From assembly GCA_963850345.1 (NCBI GenBank), contig CAWKKW010000005.1, positions 992,001-1,056,000 on the forward strand: a DNA stretch of 64,000 nt, read 5' to 3'. Shown piece after piece: positions 16,823-25,297 of this stretch. This DNA comes from CAWKKW01 sp963850345 (lineage in GTDB: Bacteria; Acidobacteriota; Terriglobia; Terriglobales; Acidobacteriaceae). The notes under the pieces are model-generated. The model worked only from the letters and a program-made list of their open reading frames with translations, made no database searches and was not told the origin of the DNA. The translations under genes were made by a program, and so were the position numbers. The first letter of the stretch is position 1. Every line of letters begins with the position of its first letter.

Positions 16823-17776
16823 ATGAGCTCAGAACGCCCCAGCAAAATTGGCATCGTCGGCGCGGGCAGCGTTGGCGCAACGATTGCCTACGCGTGCATG
16901 CTCCGCGGTGTCGCCAAGCAGATCAGCCTCTTCGATGTGGCCGCGAGCAAGGTGCAGGCGGAGGTGCTCGACCTGAACCACGGACTGATGTTCGTGCCCA
17001 TGGCCAAGGTGGACGGCTCCGACGACATCGGGGTACTGGCGGGTTCTGACGTTGTAGTCGTAACGGCCGGTGCCAAGCAGAAGCCGGGCCAGACGCGAGT
17101 GGACCTGGCAGAGACCAATACCAACATCTGCCGCAAGCTCATTCCCGACGTACTGCGCGTTGCCCCGAACGCAATCCTGCTGATGGTGACCAATCCGGTC
17201 GACGTGCTCACCTATGTGGCGTGGAAGATTAGCGGCATGGGCTGCCAGCAGGTGATCGGGAGTGGCACGGTCCTCGACAGCTCCCGTTTTCGTTTCCTGA
17301 TCGCGCAACGTTGCCAGGTGGCCGTGCAGAACGTGCATGCGTACATCGTGGGGGAGCACGGAGATACGGAGTTTCCGCTGTGGTCGAGCGCATCGATTGG
17401 CAATATCCCGGTTCGCGACTGGCATGTCTCGGGGCATGGTGTGCTGGATGTAGCCGAGCAAGCCGATATCTTCGAGAGCGTGCGAACCGCCGCCTACCAG
17501 ATCATTCAAGGCAAGGGCGCGACCAACTACGCGGTCGGCCTCGCGGTGAGCCGCATTCTCGAAGCGATCTTGTGGGATGAGGGTCGAGTGTTGCCGGTCT
17601 GCTCCCTGCTCGATGGATATCGCGGCCTCAGCGAAGTCTGCCTCTCGCTGCCCACAATTGTGAACCGCCAGGGCGTGGGCAACCTGTTGCCGGTGCCCAT
17701 GAACAACACTGAGGACGCGGGGCTGCGGGCCAGCGCTGAGGCTATTCGTACCGTCATTCAGGCCGTCGGCTTCTAG
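16823..17776 (+). CDS. ldh: L-lactate dehydrogenase
   Basis: A 317-residue NAD-dependent 2-hydroxyacid dehydrogenase of the LDH/MDH family. The N-terminal Rossmann motif is GIVGAGSVGATIAYACM. The specificity loop reads AGAKQKPGQTR, with Gln where malate dehydrogenases have Arg, so lactate/pyruvate is the expected pair. The active-site His lies in GEHGDTEFPLW and the substrate Arg in LDSSRFR. It interconverts pyruvate and L-lactate in the cytoplasm. The gene is divergent from the M29 aminopeptidase gene and stands alone; I see no strong ribosome binding site before the ATG. Confidence 0.92.
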   Translation: MSSERPSKIGIVGAGSVGATIAYACMLRGVAKQISLFDVAASKVQAEVLDLNHGLMFVPMAKVDGSDDIGVLAGSDVVVVTAGAKQKPGQTRVDLAETNTNICRKLIPDVLRVAPNAILLMVTNPVDVLTYVAWKISGMGCQQVIGSGTVLDSSRFRFLIAQRCQVAVQNVHAYIVGEHGDTEFPLWSSASIGNIPVRDWHVSGHGVLDVAEQADIFESVRTAAYQIIQGKGATNYAVGLAVSRILEAILWDEGRVLPVCSLLDGYRGLSEVCLSLPTIVNRQGVGNLLPVPMNNTEDAGLRASAEAIRTVIQAVGF

Positions 17777-18195
17777 GTCGCGCGAGGCCGGGACCAACCC
17801 TTGGCGGCCCAGTTTGCATCCTTTCCTTAGAAGCGTAGCGACAGGCCATCGTTGCGCTAAGCCCGAGGCCAGTGGTGCGGGTAAACACAAACGGTTGGCA
17901 GGGGCGCGGGTTTTCGCGATTTCCTCCGCTTGCCATCGGTGAAGGAGAATCGCGGTCAACCGGTGGACCCTGTCGACGACTCTTTGCTCGTCTTCTGCAA
18001 ATCTGTCTCTGAGTCTGTACCTGCCCTCTCTGTACTCGCACGCACTCACAAGTTGCGACACGCGTGGCTCCATGCAATTTTCACATCCTTCCTTTTGCAC
18101 GTGAGGCGAACGTGGTCTAAGGTTTCCTTAGACAGCTTGGCCCCGGGATTCGCAATCGCGGCGGCCCTGCGCAAATTCGTCGATAAGGAACTCGC
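17777..18195. other. Intergenic region with a perfect 8-bp hairpin
   Basis: About 420 bases between ldh and the ATP-grasp gene. A perfect hairpin GTCTAAGG-TTT-CCTTAGAC lies at 18115-18133, 62 bases upstream of the next start codon; it could be a leader structure or operator. An open frame at 17930-18199 ends in a GTGA overlap with the ATP-grasp start but has no recognisable protein pattern or ribosome binding site, so I do not call it. Confidence 0.5.
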
Positions 18196-19191
18196 GTGAA
18201 GAAGATTGGCGTCCTGTTCGGGATGGAGAACACGTTTCCGGGTGCTCTGGTTGAGCGCATCAACTCGATGAACATCGACGGCGTGACGGCCGAGTTCGTG
18301 CAGACGGGTGGCGTGCAAATGGAGAAGCCTCCCGCCTACGCAGTGATCGTCGATCGGATCTCGCACGACATTCCGTTCTATCGGGCGCTTCTCAAGCACG
18401 CAGTCCTGAACGGCACCGTGGTCATCAACAACCCGTTCTGGTGGTCGGCTGATGATAAGTTCTTCAACTACTCGCTAGCCGAGAAGCTCGGAGTTGCCGT
18501 TCCGCCGACGGCCATACTGCCGCACAAGTTCTACCCGCCGGGCACCACCGACCGCTCTATGCGCAACCTCGAATACCCGCTCGACTGGGGCGCAATTTTC
18601 GAGTATGTCGGCTTCCCCTGCTTCATGAAGCCGGTGGACGGCGGCGGGTGGCGCGACGTCTACCACATCCATAATCCTGATGAATTCTTCTGTGCCTACG
18701 ACCAGAGCCGCGACCTCTGCATGATGGTGCAGAAGGCGGTGAACTTTGACGAGTACTTCCGCTGTTACGTGGTCGGGCAGGAAAAGGTCCACATCATGCC
18801 CTACGATCCGCGACGACCGCACCATGAACGCTATCTGCAGAATCCGCCGCAATATGACAAGAAGCTGCTGAAGCGGGTGGAGAAAGACTCGCTCACGCTG
18901 TGCCGTGCTCTAGGCTACGACCTGAATACGGTCGAGTTTGCGGTCGAAGATGGTGTGCCCTACGCCATCGATTTCATGAACCCCGCTCCGGATGCGGACC
19001 TGCATTCCGTAGGCGCAGCGAACTTCGAGTGGATCGTGCAAACGGTGGCTGATCTTGCAGTGAAGAAAGCCAAGGCGGGTTCAAAGATTGAGGAATTCCA
19101 TTGGGGAGCGTATCTCGGCAGCGCCACTGATCGCCCCTCCAACAAGAAAAAATCCTCCCAGAAAGCATCCGCAAAGAAGGCGAAGTCCTGA
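18196..19191 (+). CDS. ATP-grasp (RimK-type) carboxylate-amine ligase
   Basis: A 331-residue ATP-grasp enzyme. After an N-terminal pre-ATP domain (KKIGVLFGMENTFPG), the ATP-binding core shows the Lys strand in VGFPCFMKPVDGGGWRDV, an adenine-contact strand (MMVQKAVNFDEYFRCYVVG), and metal ligands in TVEFAVEDG and AIDFMNPAPD. The C-terminus is a Lys/Ser-rich tail. Such enzymes form amide bonds by way of acyl-phosphates. GTG at 18196 is supported by an AAGGA site. A YbdK/GCS2 ligase follows 154 bases downstream and two esterases lie nearby, suggesting a shared pathway that builds and modifies a small peptide-like metabolite; the product is not known. Confidence 0.75.
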   Translation: MKKIGVLFGMENTFPGALVERINSMNIDGVTAEFVQTGGVQMEKPPAYAVIVDRISHDIPFYRALLKHAVLNGTVVINNPFWWSADDKFFNYSLAEKLGVAVPPTAILPHKFYPPGTTDRSMRNLEYPLDWGAIFEYVGFPCFMKPVDGGGWRDVYHIHNPDEFFCAYDQSRDLCMMVQKAVNFDEYFRCYVVGQEKVHIMPYDPRRPHHERYLQNPPQYDKKLLKRVEKDSLTLCRALGYDLNTVEFAVEDGVPYAIDFMNPAPDADLHSVGAANFEWIVQTVADLAVKKAKAGSKIEEFHWGAYLGSATDRPSNKKKSSQKASAKKAKS

Positions 19192-19344
19192 GCGAGCAGC
19201 CCGCTTCCAGCAGTTGCGGAGCCCGGGACCTGTTGACGAGGACAGAACTCTTTCTTCGAAGAGCAGTAGCCATGCAACAAAAACCTTGCCTGCCTGCGCG
19301 AGGCAACTTACAACAGTAGCTATCGCGGAGTGAGGTGTTCCCCC

Positions 19345-20454
19345 ATGCAGCCAACGTTCAATATCGGTATCGAAGAAGAGTTTCAAACCATCGATCCGGT
19401 CACACGCGACCTGCGCTCGCATATCCAAACCGAGCTGCTGGCCGAAGGCAAGCGGCGGCTCGAAGAGCGGGTCACGGCGGAGCTGCACCAGTCGGTCATC
19501 GAGGTCGGCACGCGTGTCTGCCGCACCATCAACGATGCCCGCGCGGATATTTTCGAACTTCGCCGCGAAATGATTCGACTGGCCCAGCAAAACAACCTGC
19601 GGCTGGTCGCCGGAGCCACGCATCCGTTCGCCGACTGGCGCACCCAGGAGATTTCGCCCGACCCGCGCTACGCTCGCGTTGTCGAAGATCTGCAGCTGGT
19701 CGCGCGCGCCAACTTGATCTTTGGCTTGCACGTGCACATCGGCGTCGAAAATCGGGACGCAGCCATCCGCGTGATGAATTCTCTGCGCTATTTTCTGCCA
19801 CACCTGCTGGCGCTCTCAGCCAACTCGCCCTTCTGGCGCGGCATGAACACGGGGCTGAAGAGCTATCGCGCAAAGGTGTTTGATAAGTTCCCCCGTACCA
19901 ATATTCCGGACACCTTCTCCAGTTGGAGTGACTTCGAATCGTTCGTCAACCTGCTGATCAAGACCAACTGCCTCGACAACGGCAAGAAGATCTGGTGGGA
20001 CATTCGCCCGCATCCCTTCTTCAACACCATCGAGGTGCGTGTCTGCGATCTGCCTATGCGCGCAGAAGAGACGCTGGCGCTGGCTGCACTCATCCAGGCG
20101 ACCGTGGCCAAGCTGCATCGGCTGCATGAACGCAACCTCGACTTCCGCCAATACTCGCGCGCTCTGATCATGGAGAACAAGTGGCGCGCAGTGCGCTATG
20201 GACTGGATGGCAAGCTGATCGACTTCGGAAAGGAAACCGAGGTGCCCGCACGGGATCTCATCATCGAGTACCTTGCCTTTGTCGAAGAGGTCGTAGATGA
20301 ACTCGAGAGCCGCGATGCCATCAACTACATCTACAAAATTCTTGAGAATGGAACCGGCGCCGACCGACAGATTCGCAAGTTTGAAGAGACCGGAGATTTC
20401 AAGGCCGTCGTCGATTACATGGCTGAGGAGACGACCGCGGGCTTGCTGGACTGA
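19345..20454 (+). CDS. Carboxylate-amine ligase, YbdK/GCS2 family
   Basis: A 369-residue enzyme of the glutamate-cysteine ligase type 2 superfamily (YbdK-like). Visible hallmarks are GIEEEFQTID near the N-terminus, a metal-binding Glu/His set in LHQSVIEVGT and GLHVHIGV, NSPFWRG, and the strand WWDIRPHPFFNTIEVRVCD. Members couple glutamate or a similar acid to an amine with ATP; many lack known substrates. The ATG at 19345 begins the family sequence and follows a GGAG/GAGG site. Together with the upstream ATP-grasp enzyme it gives two different amide-forming ligases in adjacent genes, an arrangement that I take as functionally meaningful. Confidence 0.85.
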   Translation: MQPTFNIGIEEEFQTIDPVTRDLRSHIQTELLAEGKRRLEERVTAELHQSVIEVGTRVCRTINDARADIFELRREMIRLAQQNNLRLVAGATHPFADWRTQEISPDPRYARVVEDLQLVARANLIFGLHVHIGVENRDAAIRVMNSLRYFLPHLLALSANSPFWRGMNTGLKSYRAKVFDKFPRTNIPDTFSSWSDFESFVNLLIKTNCLDNGKKIWWDIRPHPFFNTIEVRVCDLPMRAEETLALAALIQATVAKLHRLHERNLDFRQYSRALIMENKWRAVRYGLDGKLIDFGKETEVPARDLIIEYLAFVEEVVDELESRDAINYIYKILENGTGADRQIRKFEETGDFKAVVDYMAEETTAGLLD

Positions 20455-20549
20455 ATGCGGCGACCTAAGCCAATTCGTTCCACGCGGCCCCGCATCTCCG
20501 CCTCTCTGCCGCTGTGTGTTGGCGAGATACATGGTGACCGGGCTTGACC

Positions 20550-21197
20550 ATGGCGAAGCCAAAAAACGTTGAGCCACGCTGGCCTGCGGTGGTGGCTCTC
20601 TTTGCCGTCGGTGGTCTGCGACTGGCGCTGCCTGCACAGCTTTCCGTTGGGCCTGCCTGGCTGCTGATTGCGGTGGTCGGGATCCTGGCAGTCCCTACCA
20701 TTCTGGCCAGGCGAAGCGGCAATCACGTACTCAACGAAATACTGGGGTATGTCCTAACCTCGATCGTCACTCTCGATATGGCGTGGTCGCTGTACCTGCT
20801 GGTTGCGGCTCTACCTTCACGCAAAGAATCGCCACTCGACCTGCTGCGGTCCGCCGCTGCTCTCTGGATCGCAAACGTCCTGGTCTTCGCATCGTGGTAC
20901 TGGAGACTGGATGCAGGGGGCCCGCATGCACGCGAGGTGCGCGGAGCTCACAACGATGGCGCCTTCCTCTTCCCACAGATGAGTCTCTCCCCAGAGGCGC
21001 GGCGCGATATGGGCGAAGCGGATTGGAGTCCCGGCTTCATCGATTACCTCTTTGTCGCCTTCAACACCAGTACAGCCTTTTCGCCGACTGACTGCCCGGT
21101 GCTGTCCCGCTGGGCCAAGTCGCTCATGATGGTGCAGGCGTTGATCTCGTTCGCAACGGTTGTGCTGCTTGCGGCACGCGGCGTCAACATTCTCTGA
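20550..21197 (+). CDS. Integral membrane protein, unknown function
   Basis: A 215-residue protein with four to six hydrophobic helices (AVVALFAVGGLRLAL, WLLIAVVGILAVPTILA, ILGYVLTSIVTLDMAWSLYLLVAAL, LWIANVLVFASWYW, LMMVQALISFATVVLLAARG). Before the last helix is a loop with YLFVAFNTSTAFSPTDCPVLSRWAK, which resembles a short pore-loop-like segment of small channel or DUF1345-type proteins, but I do not claim that family. It follows the YbdK-like gene by 95 bases in the same direction and may share its transcript. Start at ATG 20550 rather than the TTG at 20544; ribosome binding site weak. Confidence 0.6.
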   Translation: MAKPKNVEPRWPAVVALFAVGGLRLALPAQLSVGPAWLLIAVVGILAVPTILARRSGNHVLNEILGYVLTSIVTLDMAWSLYLLVAALPSRKESPLDLLRSAAALWIANVLVFASWYWRLDAGGPHAREVRGAHNDGAFLFPQMSLSPEARRDMGEADWSPGFIDYLFVAFNTSTAFSPTDCPVLSRWAKSLMMVQALISFATVVLLAARGVNIL

Positions 21198-21270
21198 AGC
21201 TCAGTGTCGAGCGCCGATACCACGCAGGTCCGATCCCAAAACACAGATGTCAATTGAAGGAGTGAATCCG

Positions 21271-21666
21271 ATGAGTTTGGCGACAGGTACGTTTGAAGTG
21301 AAAACAACACCTTTGGCCGCAGACCCGGATACCGGCGATCTGCAGCGATTGTCCCTCGACAAGCAGTTCTCTGGAGATCTCGAGGCGACCAGCAAAGGGC
21401 AGATGCTGGCGCTGGGCACCGCGGTCCAGGGCTCCGCCGGATATGTAGCCATTGAACGCGTCGACGGCGCACTACACGGCCGAACCGGCACATTCGCCAT
21501 GCATCACAAGGGCACCATGACACGCGGCACACCGGAGATGTCTATCACCGTCATCCCGGACTCAGGCACGGGAGAACTGGCCGGTATCTTAGGCACGTTT
21601 GTAATCGAAAGGAAGGATGGGAAACACCTCTATCGCTTCGACTACACCCTTGACACCAGCGAATGA
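21271..21666 (+). CDS. DUF3224-type beta-barrel protein
   Basis: A 131-residue soluble protein that matches the pattern of the DUF3224 (allene-oxide-cyclase-like barrel) family: ATGTFEVKTTP at the start, SLDKQFSGDLEATSKGQML, a central GYVAIERVDGALHGRTGTFAMHH, and GTGELAGILGTFVIERKDGKHLYRFDYTL at the end. The biochemical role of the family is not established. The start is set at 21271 because an AGGAG lies eight bases upstream; an earlier in-frame ATG at 21247 has none. It follows the membrane protein by 73 bases and faces the convergent esterase gene. Confidence 0.8.
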   Translation: MSLATGTFEVKTTPLAADPDTGDLQRLSLDKQFSGDLEATSKGQMLALGTAVQGSAGYVAIERVDGALHGRTGTFAMHHKGTMTRGTPEMSITVIPDSGTGELAGILGTFVIERKDGKHLYRFDYTLDTSE

Positions 21667-21704
21667 ATCGCGCTGCATGAAATCGACGCTGAGAAGCGCC
21701 AGAC

Positions 21705-22415
21705 TCATAGATAGACGTTGAGCATCTGCTTCCAGGTCGGCCAGTCATGGCTGTTCCACGTGTCCCACACGTCGAGGCGACATGGAATCCCCTTGTGGTG
21801 CATCAAGTCCGCGAGCCTGTAATTCTGGTTTTTGCAGTGGTCATCATGACCCGTTCCAAGAATGTACGTGTTCGACCTGTAATGATCGAAATACCATCCG
21901 TCCGACAAATTAGTCAGGTAGTGCGGCGGCATGTTGAAGTACACGTCGTTGTCGTAGTAGCCGTGCAGGAAGTTCGATAAGTCGAAGGCCCCGCTCATCG
22001 AGAGAAAGCCGGTGAAGCGGTCGGGATGACGCAAGGCAATATTGACTGCGTGATAGCCGCCGAAGCTGCAGCCCAGGCTCACCAGGTGTGGGTTGTGATT
22101 CTTCTGCCGGACCAAGGGCAGCACCTCGTCCATGAGATAGCTCTCGTACTGCATGTGGCGCGCGATGCGCCATCGCGGAGGCACATCGCGGTTGTACCAG
22201 CTCTCCGCATCCACTGAGTCGACACAGAAGATCTGCATCTCCCCGTGGTCCAGCTTGTGGACGATGGAGCCGATCAATCCGCGGTCTTCCCACTCGAAAA
22301 ACCTTCCGCACGATGAGGGAAAAGCGATTGCAGGTACGCCAGCGTGGCCAAAGACCAGCAGTTCCATATCGCGGCCGAGACGCGGGGAAAACCACTTGTG
22401 ATATTCGCGATGCAT
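21705..22415 (-). CDS. Esterase family protein (alpha/beta hydrolase)
   Basis: A 236-residue alpha/beta hydrolase related to the putative esterase (EstD/antigen 85-like) group. The nucleophile elbow is GCSFGGYHA (GxSxG), followed by a likely acid around GTGHDDHC and a catalytic His in NSHDWPTWK near the C-terminus. An oxyanion-side strand is VPAIAFPSSCGRFFEWED. No signal peptide, so it acts in the cytoplasm. It sits between, and on the opposite strand from, the ATP-grasp/YbdK group and a second esterase, a neighbourhood that suggests the enzymes act on the same kind of ester or amide product. Its real substrate is unknown. Confidence 0.8.
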   Translation of the reverse strand: MHREYHKWFSPRLGRDMELLVFGHAGVPAIAFPSSCGRFFEWEDRGLIGSIVHKLDHGEMQIFCVDSVDAESWYNRDVPPRWRIARHMQYESYLMDEVLPLVRQKNHNPHLVSLGCSFGGYHAVNIALRHPDRFTGFLSMSGAFDLSNFLHGYYDNDVYFNMPPHYLTNLSDGWYFDHYRSNTYILGTGHDDHCKNQNYRLADLMHHKGIPCRLDVWDTWNSHDWPTWKQMLNVYL

Positions 22416-22563
22416 AGAAACCTGCCTTGAGCCCCGAAGAGTTTCGGAATATTCCTGCTACTGTAACAGGGAGCGGAGTGGGCGCATCGTAACTAAGGCG
22501 CGTCGCCTGCCCACGAGCCGGACCTGAGCGCAAATCTTTTGAAACAGGGGAGCTCCGTACGAT

Positions 22564-23397
22564 TTGGAACCACAGTTGACGACCTCATCCGGCAACCCTG
22601 GCCTCGTCCCCGAAACCTCCCCGCCTGCGCGACTCAAGCTGCATTCGCGGTTTCACAGCCGCTTTTTGGCTGATGATCGAGACGTGATCGTCTACCTGCC
22701 GCCGGAATATGACGAGCAGCCGGAGAGACACTTCCCCGTTCTCTACATGCACGATGGGCAGAACCTCTTCGATCCACGCACGTCCTTCATTCCGGGCAGA
22801 ACGTGGCTGGTCCGCGAAACCGCAGATAGCATGATTCTGTCGCAGGATGTGGAGCCGCTGATCATCGTCGGTGTCCACAATGCCGGTGAACGTCGGCTGG
22901 CGGAGTACACCCACGCGCGCGACTGGAAGCTGGGCGGCGGCGAGGCGAACTCGTATGGCAAGCTGCTGACTCGCGAGTTGAAGCCCTTCATCGATTCGGA
23001 ATACCGCACCCTGGTGGACGCCGCAAACACCGGCATGGGCGGATCATCGCTGGGCGGCCTGGTCACCCTTTACCTCGGCCTGCGCCACGCAGATTACTTC
23101 GGGAAGCTGGCGGTGATGTCTCCCTCTGTCTGGTGGAATCACATGAGCATCATTGGCTTCTTGAACGAGTACGAGGGTCCGCCGTGGCCGCGGGTCTGGC
23201 TCGACGTAGGAGACGCCGAAGGTAAACGAACCATGAGCAATGTCGACCTGCTCTACGCCCGCATGCTCAACGCGGGTTGGAAGGCCGAAGAAAGCATCCA
23301 CTATGAACGCGTGTTTGGCGGCACTCATGACGAGGCAGCATGGGCGCTTCGAATGGGTCCGATGCTGCAGTTTCTCTTTCCCGCTCAAAAGCCCTGA
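22564..23397 (+). CDS. Esterase family protein (enterobactin-esterase-like fold)
   Basis: A 277-residue alpha/beta hydrolase of the putative esterase family. Family features: DRDVIVYLPPEYDE, PVLYMHDGQNLFDPRTSF, the nucleophile elbow GMGGSSLGGLVTLY (GxSxG), LDVGDAEGKR before the catalytic acid, and GGTHDEAAW carrying the catalytic His. No signal peptide is evident. The start is TTG at 22564 with GGGGAG about 12 bases upstream, somewhat far; an internal start is possible but would cut the first strand. It is divergent from the other esterase gene, with 148 bases between them that probably hold both promoters. Confidence 0.82.
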   Translation: MEPQLTTSSGNPGLVPETSPPARLKLHSRFHSRFLADDRDVIVYLPPEYDEQPERHFPVLYMHDGQNLFDPRTSFIPGRTWLVRETADSMILSQDVEPLIIVGVHNAGERRLAEYTHARDWKLGGGEANSYGKLLTRELKPFIDSEYRTLVDAANTGMGGSSLGGLVTLYLGLRHADYFGKLAVMSPSVWWNHMSIIGFLNEYEGPPWPRVWLDVGDAEGKRTMSNVDLLYARMLNAGWKAEESIHYERVFGGTHDEAAWALRMGPMLQFLFPAQKP

Positions 23398-23459
23398 ATT
23401 CTCCCCCATCGTCTAGCTCAGGCAGAGTGAAATCGCCTCGATTCCGGTAGACTCACAGG

Positions 23460-23594
23460 ATGGGAAACAAGAACGCTGCAAAGCGCGAGAAGAAGAAGCC
23501 CGCCAAAACCCAGTCGAAGGCAGCTCCCGGACGCAGGTACGACGATCAGGCCAGCTACACAGCGCGCATCGCCCCGGAACCGAAGAAAGACTAG
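23460..23594 (+). CDS. Small basic protein (44 residues)
   Basis: A short frame starting with ATG at 23460 encodes 44 residues, beginning MGNKNAAKREKKKPAKTQSK and ending PEPKKD. Fourteen of 44 residues are Lys or Arg, clustered in the first half, which suggests nucleic-acid binding or a disordered basic tail. No Cys, no hydrophobic segment. It lies 62 bases after the esterase and 164 bases before rpsP in the same direction. The ribosome binding site is poor. I do not recognise the family; the call rests on composition and position. Confidence 0.45.
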   Translation: MGNKNAAKREKKKPAKTQSKAAPGRRYDDQASYTARIAPEPKKD

Positions 23595-23758
23595 ATGCGG
23601 GCTCGGTACGGACCTCCAAATGGCGCTCAACGAGCCCAAATGGTTGCGAAACGGGGCCATTTCAGCAATACTTAAGTGTTGGGAATCCTGTGGGCTGGCC
23701 CTCCGCTGTGCCCCGCCGTCTCCCTCACATTCAGAGCAGTCTTGAAAGGATTTGACCA

Positions 23759-24010
23759 GTGTTGATGATTCGTTTGGCGCGCTTTGGTGCGCGTAAGCAG
23801 CCGTACTACCGCGTCGTAGTGATTGAGAAGGATCGGGCCCGCAATGGCCGTTCTATTGAAGTGGTTGGAACCTACAATCCCCGTACCAGCCCTGCCACCC
23901 TTGACCTGAAGCGTGACCGGATCGAGCACTGGACCAAGAATGGTGCGCAGCTATCAGAACGGGTCGCAAAGCTGTTCGCCAAGCAGCCCGAGGCTCCCGC
24001 AGCCGCGTAG
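23759..24010 (+). CDS. rpsP: 30S ribosomal protein S16
   Basis: An 83-residue protein with the full S16 pattern: MIRLARFGARKQPYYRVVV, then RNGRSIEVVGTYNPR and LDLKRDRIEHWTKNGAQLSERV. It binds 16S rRNA and helps in 30S assembly. GTG at 23759 is supported by an AAGGA site eight bases upstream; ATG at 23765 is the alternative. It heads the conserved rpsP-khpA-rimM group, here with rather long gaps (234 and 131 bases) between the genes. Confidence 0.97.
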   Translation: MLMIRLARFGARKQPYYRVVVIEKDRARNGRSIEVVGTYNPRTSPATLDLKRDRIEHWTKNGAQLSERVAKLFAKQPEAPAAA

Positions 24011-24018
24011 TACCGGGT

Positions 24019-24054
24019 GGGGTATCAACTGCGAATTAGCACCAGTCATACCCC
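24019..24054 (+). terminator. Long-loop inverted repeat after rpsP
   Basis: GGGGTAT (24019-24025) pairs with ATACCCC (24048-24054) right after the rpsP stop. The loop is 22 bases and no T-run follows; it may be a partial terminator or an mRNA-stabilising hairpin within the operon. Confidence 0.25.
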
Positions 24055-24244
24055 CTCGCGCAGGAAGTTTCGTTCCCGGTTACTCCTCATACTGAAGCAT
24101 CAAGCATGGCTGGGAATCGAGCCAAAACTCATTCCCGCCTTCGGCTGCATTTCCATCTACTTGCATCTGTCATAAGACAGCAGGTTGCTGCTACTATGGC
24201 GCGAGCCTGACGAAAGGCACCAGTGTCTTCGAGGGGGCGTGAAG

Positions 24245-24529
24245 ATGATGCAAGACGAGAAGCAGGACGATATGCAGGAACTGGTAGCGGAGATTGCCAG
24301 GGCGCTAGTGGATGAACCGGGGGCGGTGGTAGTGGAAGCAGTGGATCGCGAAGAGAGTACCGTGCTCCGACTTCGCGTAGCACCCACCGATGTAGGAAAA
24401 GTGATCGGAAAGCAGGGTCGCACGGCGCGCTCCATGCGAACCATTCTGGGAGCCGTCAGCATGAAGCTGCATCATCGCTACACGCTCGACATTCTCGAGG
24501 AAGACAAGCAGCCCGCTCCGGTCAGCTAG
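24245..24529 (+). CDS. khpA: KH domain RNA-binding protein KhpA
   Basis: A 94-residue KH-domain protein. The core RVAPTDVGKVIGKQGRTARSMRTIL contains the GxxG RNA-binding loop (GKQG) of the type II KH fold, and the flanking LVAEIARALVDEPGAVVVEAV and YTLDILEED are typical. It binds structured RNA and usually acts with KhpB in cell-wall and division control in Gram-positives; the position between rpsP and rimM is conserved across bacteria. Start at ATG 24245, eight bases after an AGGGGG; a second ATG follows immediately. Confidence 0.93.
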   Translation: MMQDEKQDDMQELVAEIARALVDEPGAVVVEAVDREESTVLRLRVAPTDVGKVIGKQGRTARSMRTILGAVSMKLHHRYTLDILEEDKQPAPVS

Positions 24530-24660
24530 AGTAACGGAGCGCCGCTTCAACCCACGAGACACATGCCACTGCGCGCATCCCCCAGCCTGCGGAAGCTTCT
24601 TCTACGTCCGCAGAAGACGGCGAGTCACCACGGCTCAGTCCCCCTCCGCAGAGTTTTGTC

Positions 24661-25266
24661 ATGACCCAGGAAAAATGGATTGTCGTCGCCCACCTTGTAC
24701 GTCCGCAAGGACGCAATGGGGAGTTGCTCGCTGAGATCCTCACCGACTTCCCGGAGCGATTCGCGGAACGCAAGCGGCTGTACCTGGCCAAGCCGGAGAG
24801 CGGAACCGCCCACCAGTTGCAACCTCGCGAAGTGTCGCTGGAGAGCCACTGGCTCCACAAAGGTCGCATCGTGCTCAAGTTCGCGGGTGTCGACTCGATC
24901 AACGATGCAGAAACCTTGCGTGGGCTCGACGTGCTCATCTCTCGTGAAGAGCGCGCACCGCTGGAAGAAGGAGCGGTCTATCTTGATGACCTCATCGGAT
25001 GCAGAGTCGTCGACTTCCACGGACCTGCGAATGCCGGAGAAGATGTTGGCGAGGTCATCGAGGTAGATCGCGAATCGACCGCCGGAGCCTTGCTCGTGGT
25101 GCGCCATGCAGCCGGTGAAGTGCTGATCCCGTTTGTGAAGGCCTACCTGCGGCGGGTGGATCTCGATGCGCGGCGGATAGAGATGGACCTGCCGAAAGGA
25201 TTGCTCGACCTGAATCGGCCTGCTACTCCCGAAGAACGAGCCGCCGCCAAGGGGCAAGACAGCTAG
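24661..25266 (+). CDS. rimM: Ribosome maturation factor RimM
   Basis: A 201-residue protein. The N-terminal RimM barrel begins WIVVAHLVRPQGRNGELLAE, and the C-terminal PRC-barrel shows VYLDDLIGCRVVDFHG, GEVIEVDRESTAGALLVV and EVLIPFVKAYLRRVDLDARRI. It binds S19 and assists maturation of the 30S head. The charged C-terminal tail (PEERAAAKGQDS) is an extension. In many bacteria trmD and rplS follow directly; here the next gene is an unrelated peptidase on the opposite strand. Confidence 0.95.
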   Translation: MTQEKWIVVAHLVRPQGRNGELLAEILTDFPERFAERKRLYLAKPESGTAHQLQPREVSLESHWLHKGRIVLKFAGVDSINDAETLRGLDVLISREERAPLEEGAVYLDDLIGCRVVDFHGPANAGEDVGEVIEVDRESTAGALLVVRHAAGEVLIPFVKAYLRRVDLDARRIEMDLPKGLLDLNRPATPEERAAAKGQDS

Positions 25267-25297
25267 GCCTGTTCAGCAGCGACTCTGCACTCTCCTC

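Noticed and set aside
16829..18100. 423-codon minus-strand frame opposite ldh
   Set aside because: Shadow frame with no recognisable domain; the plus frame is a textbook lactate dehydrogenase.
17930..18199. Open frame of 89 codons ending in a GTGA overlap with the ATP-grasp gene
   Set aside because: No ribosome binding site, unusual composition, no recognisable fold; overlap is probably chance.
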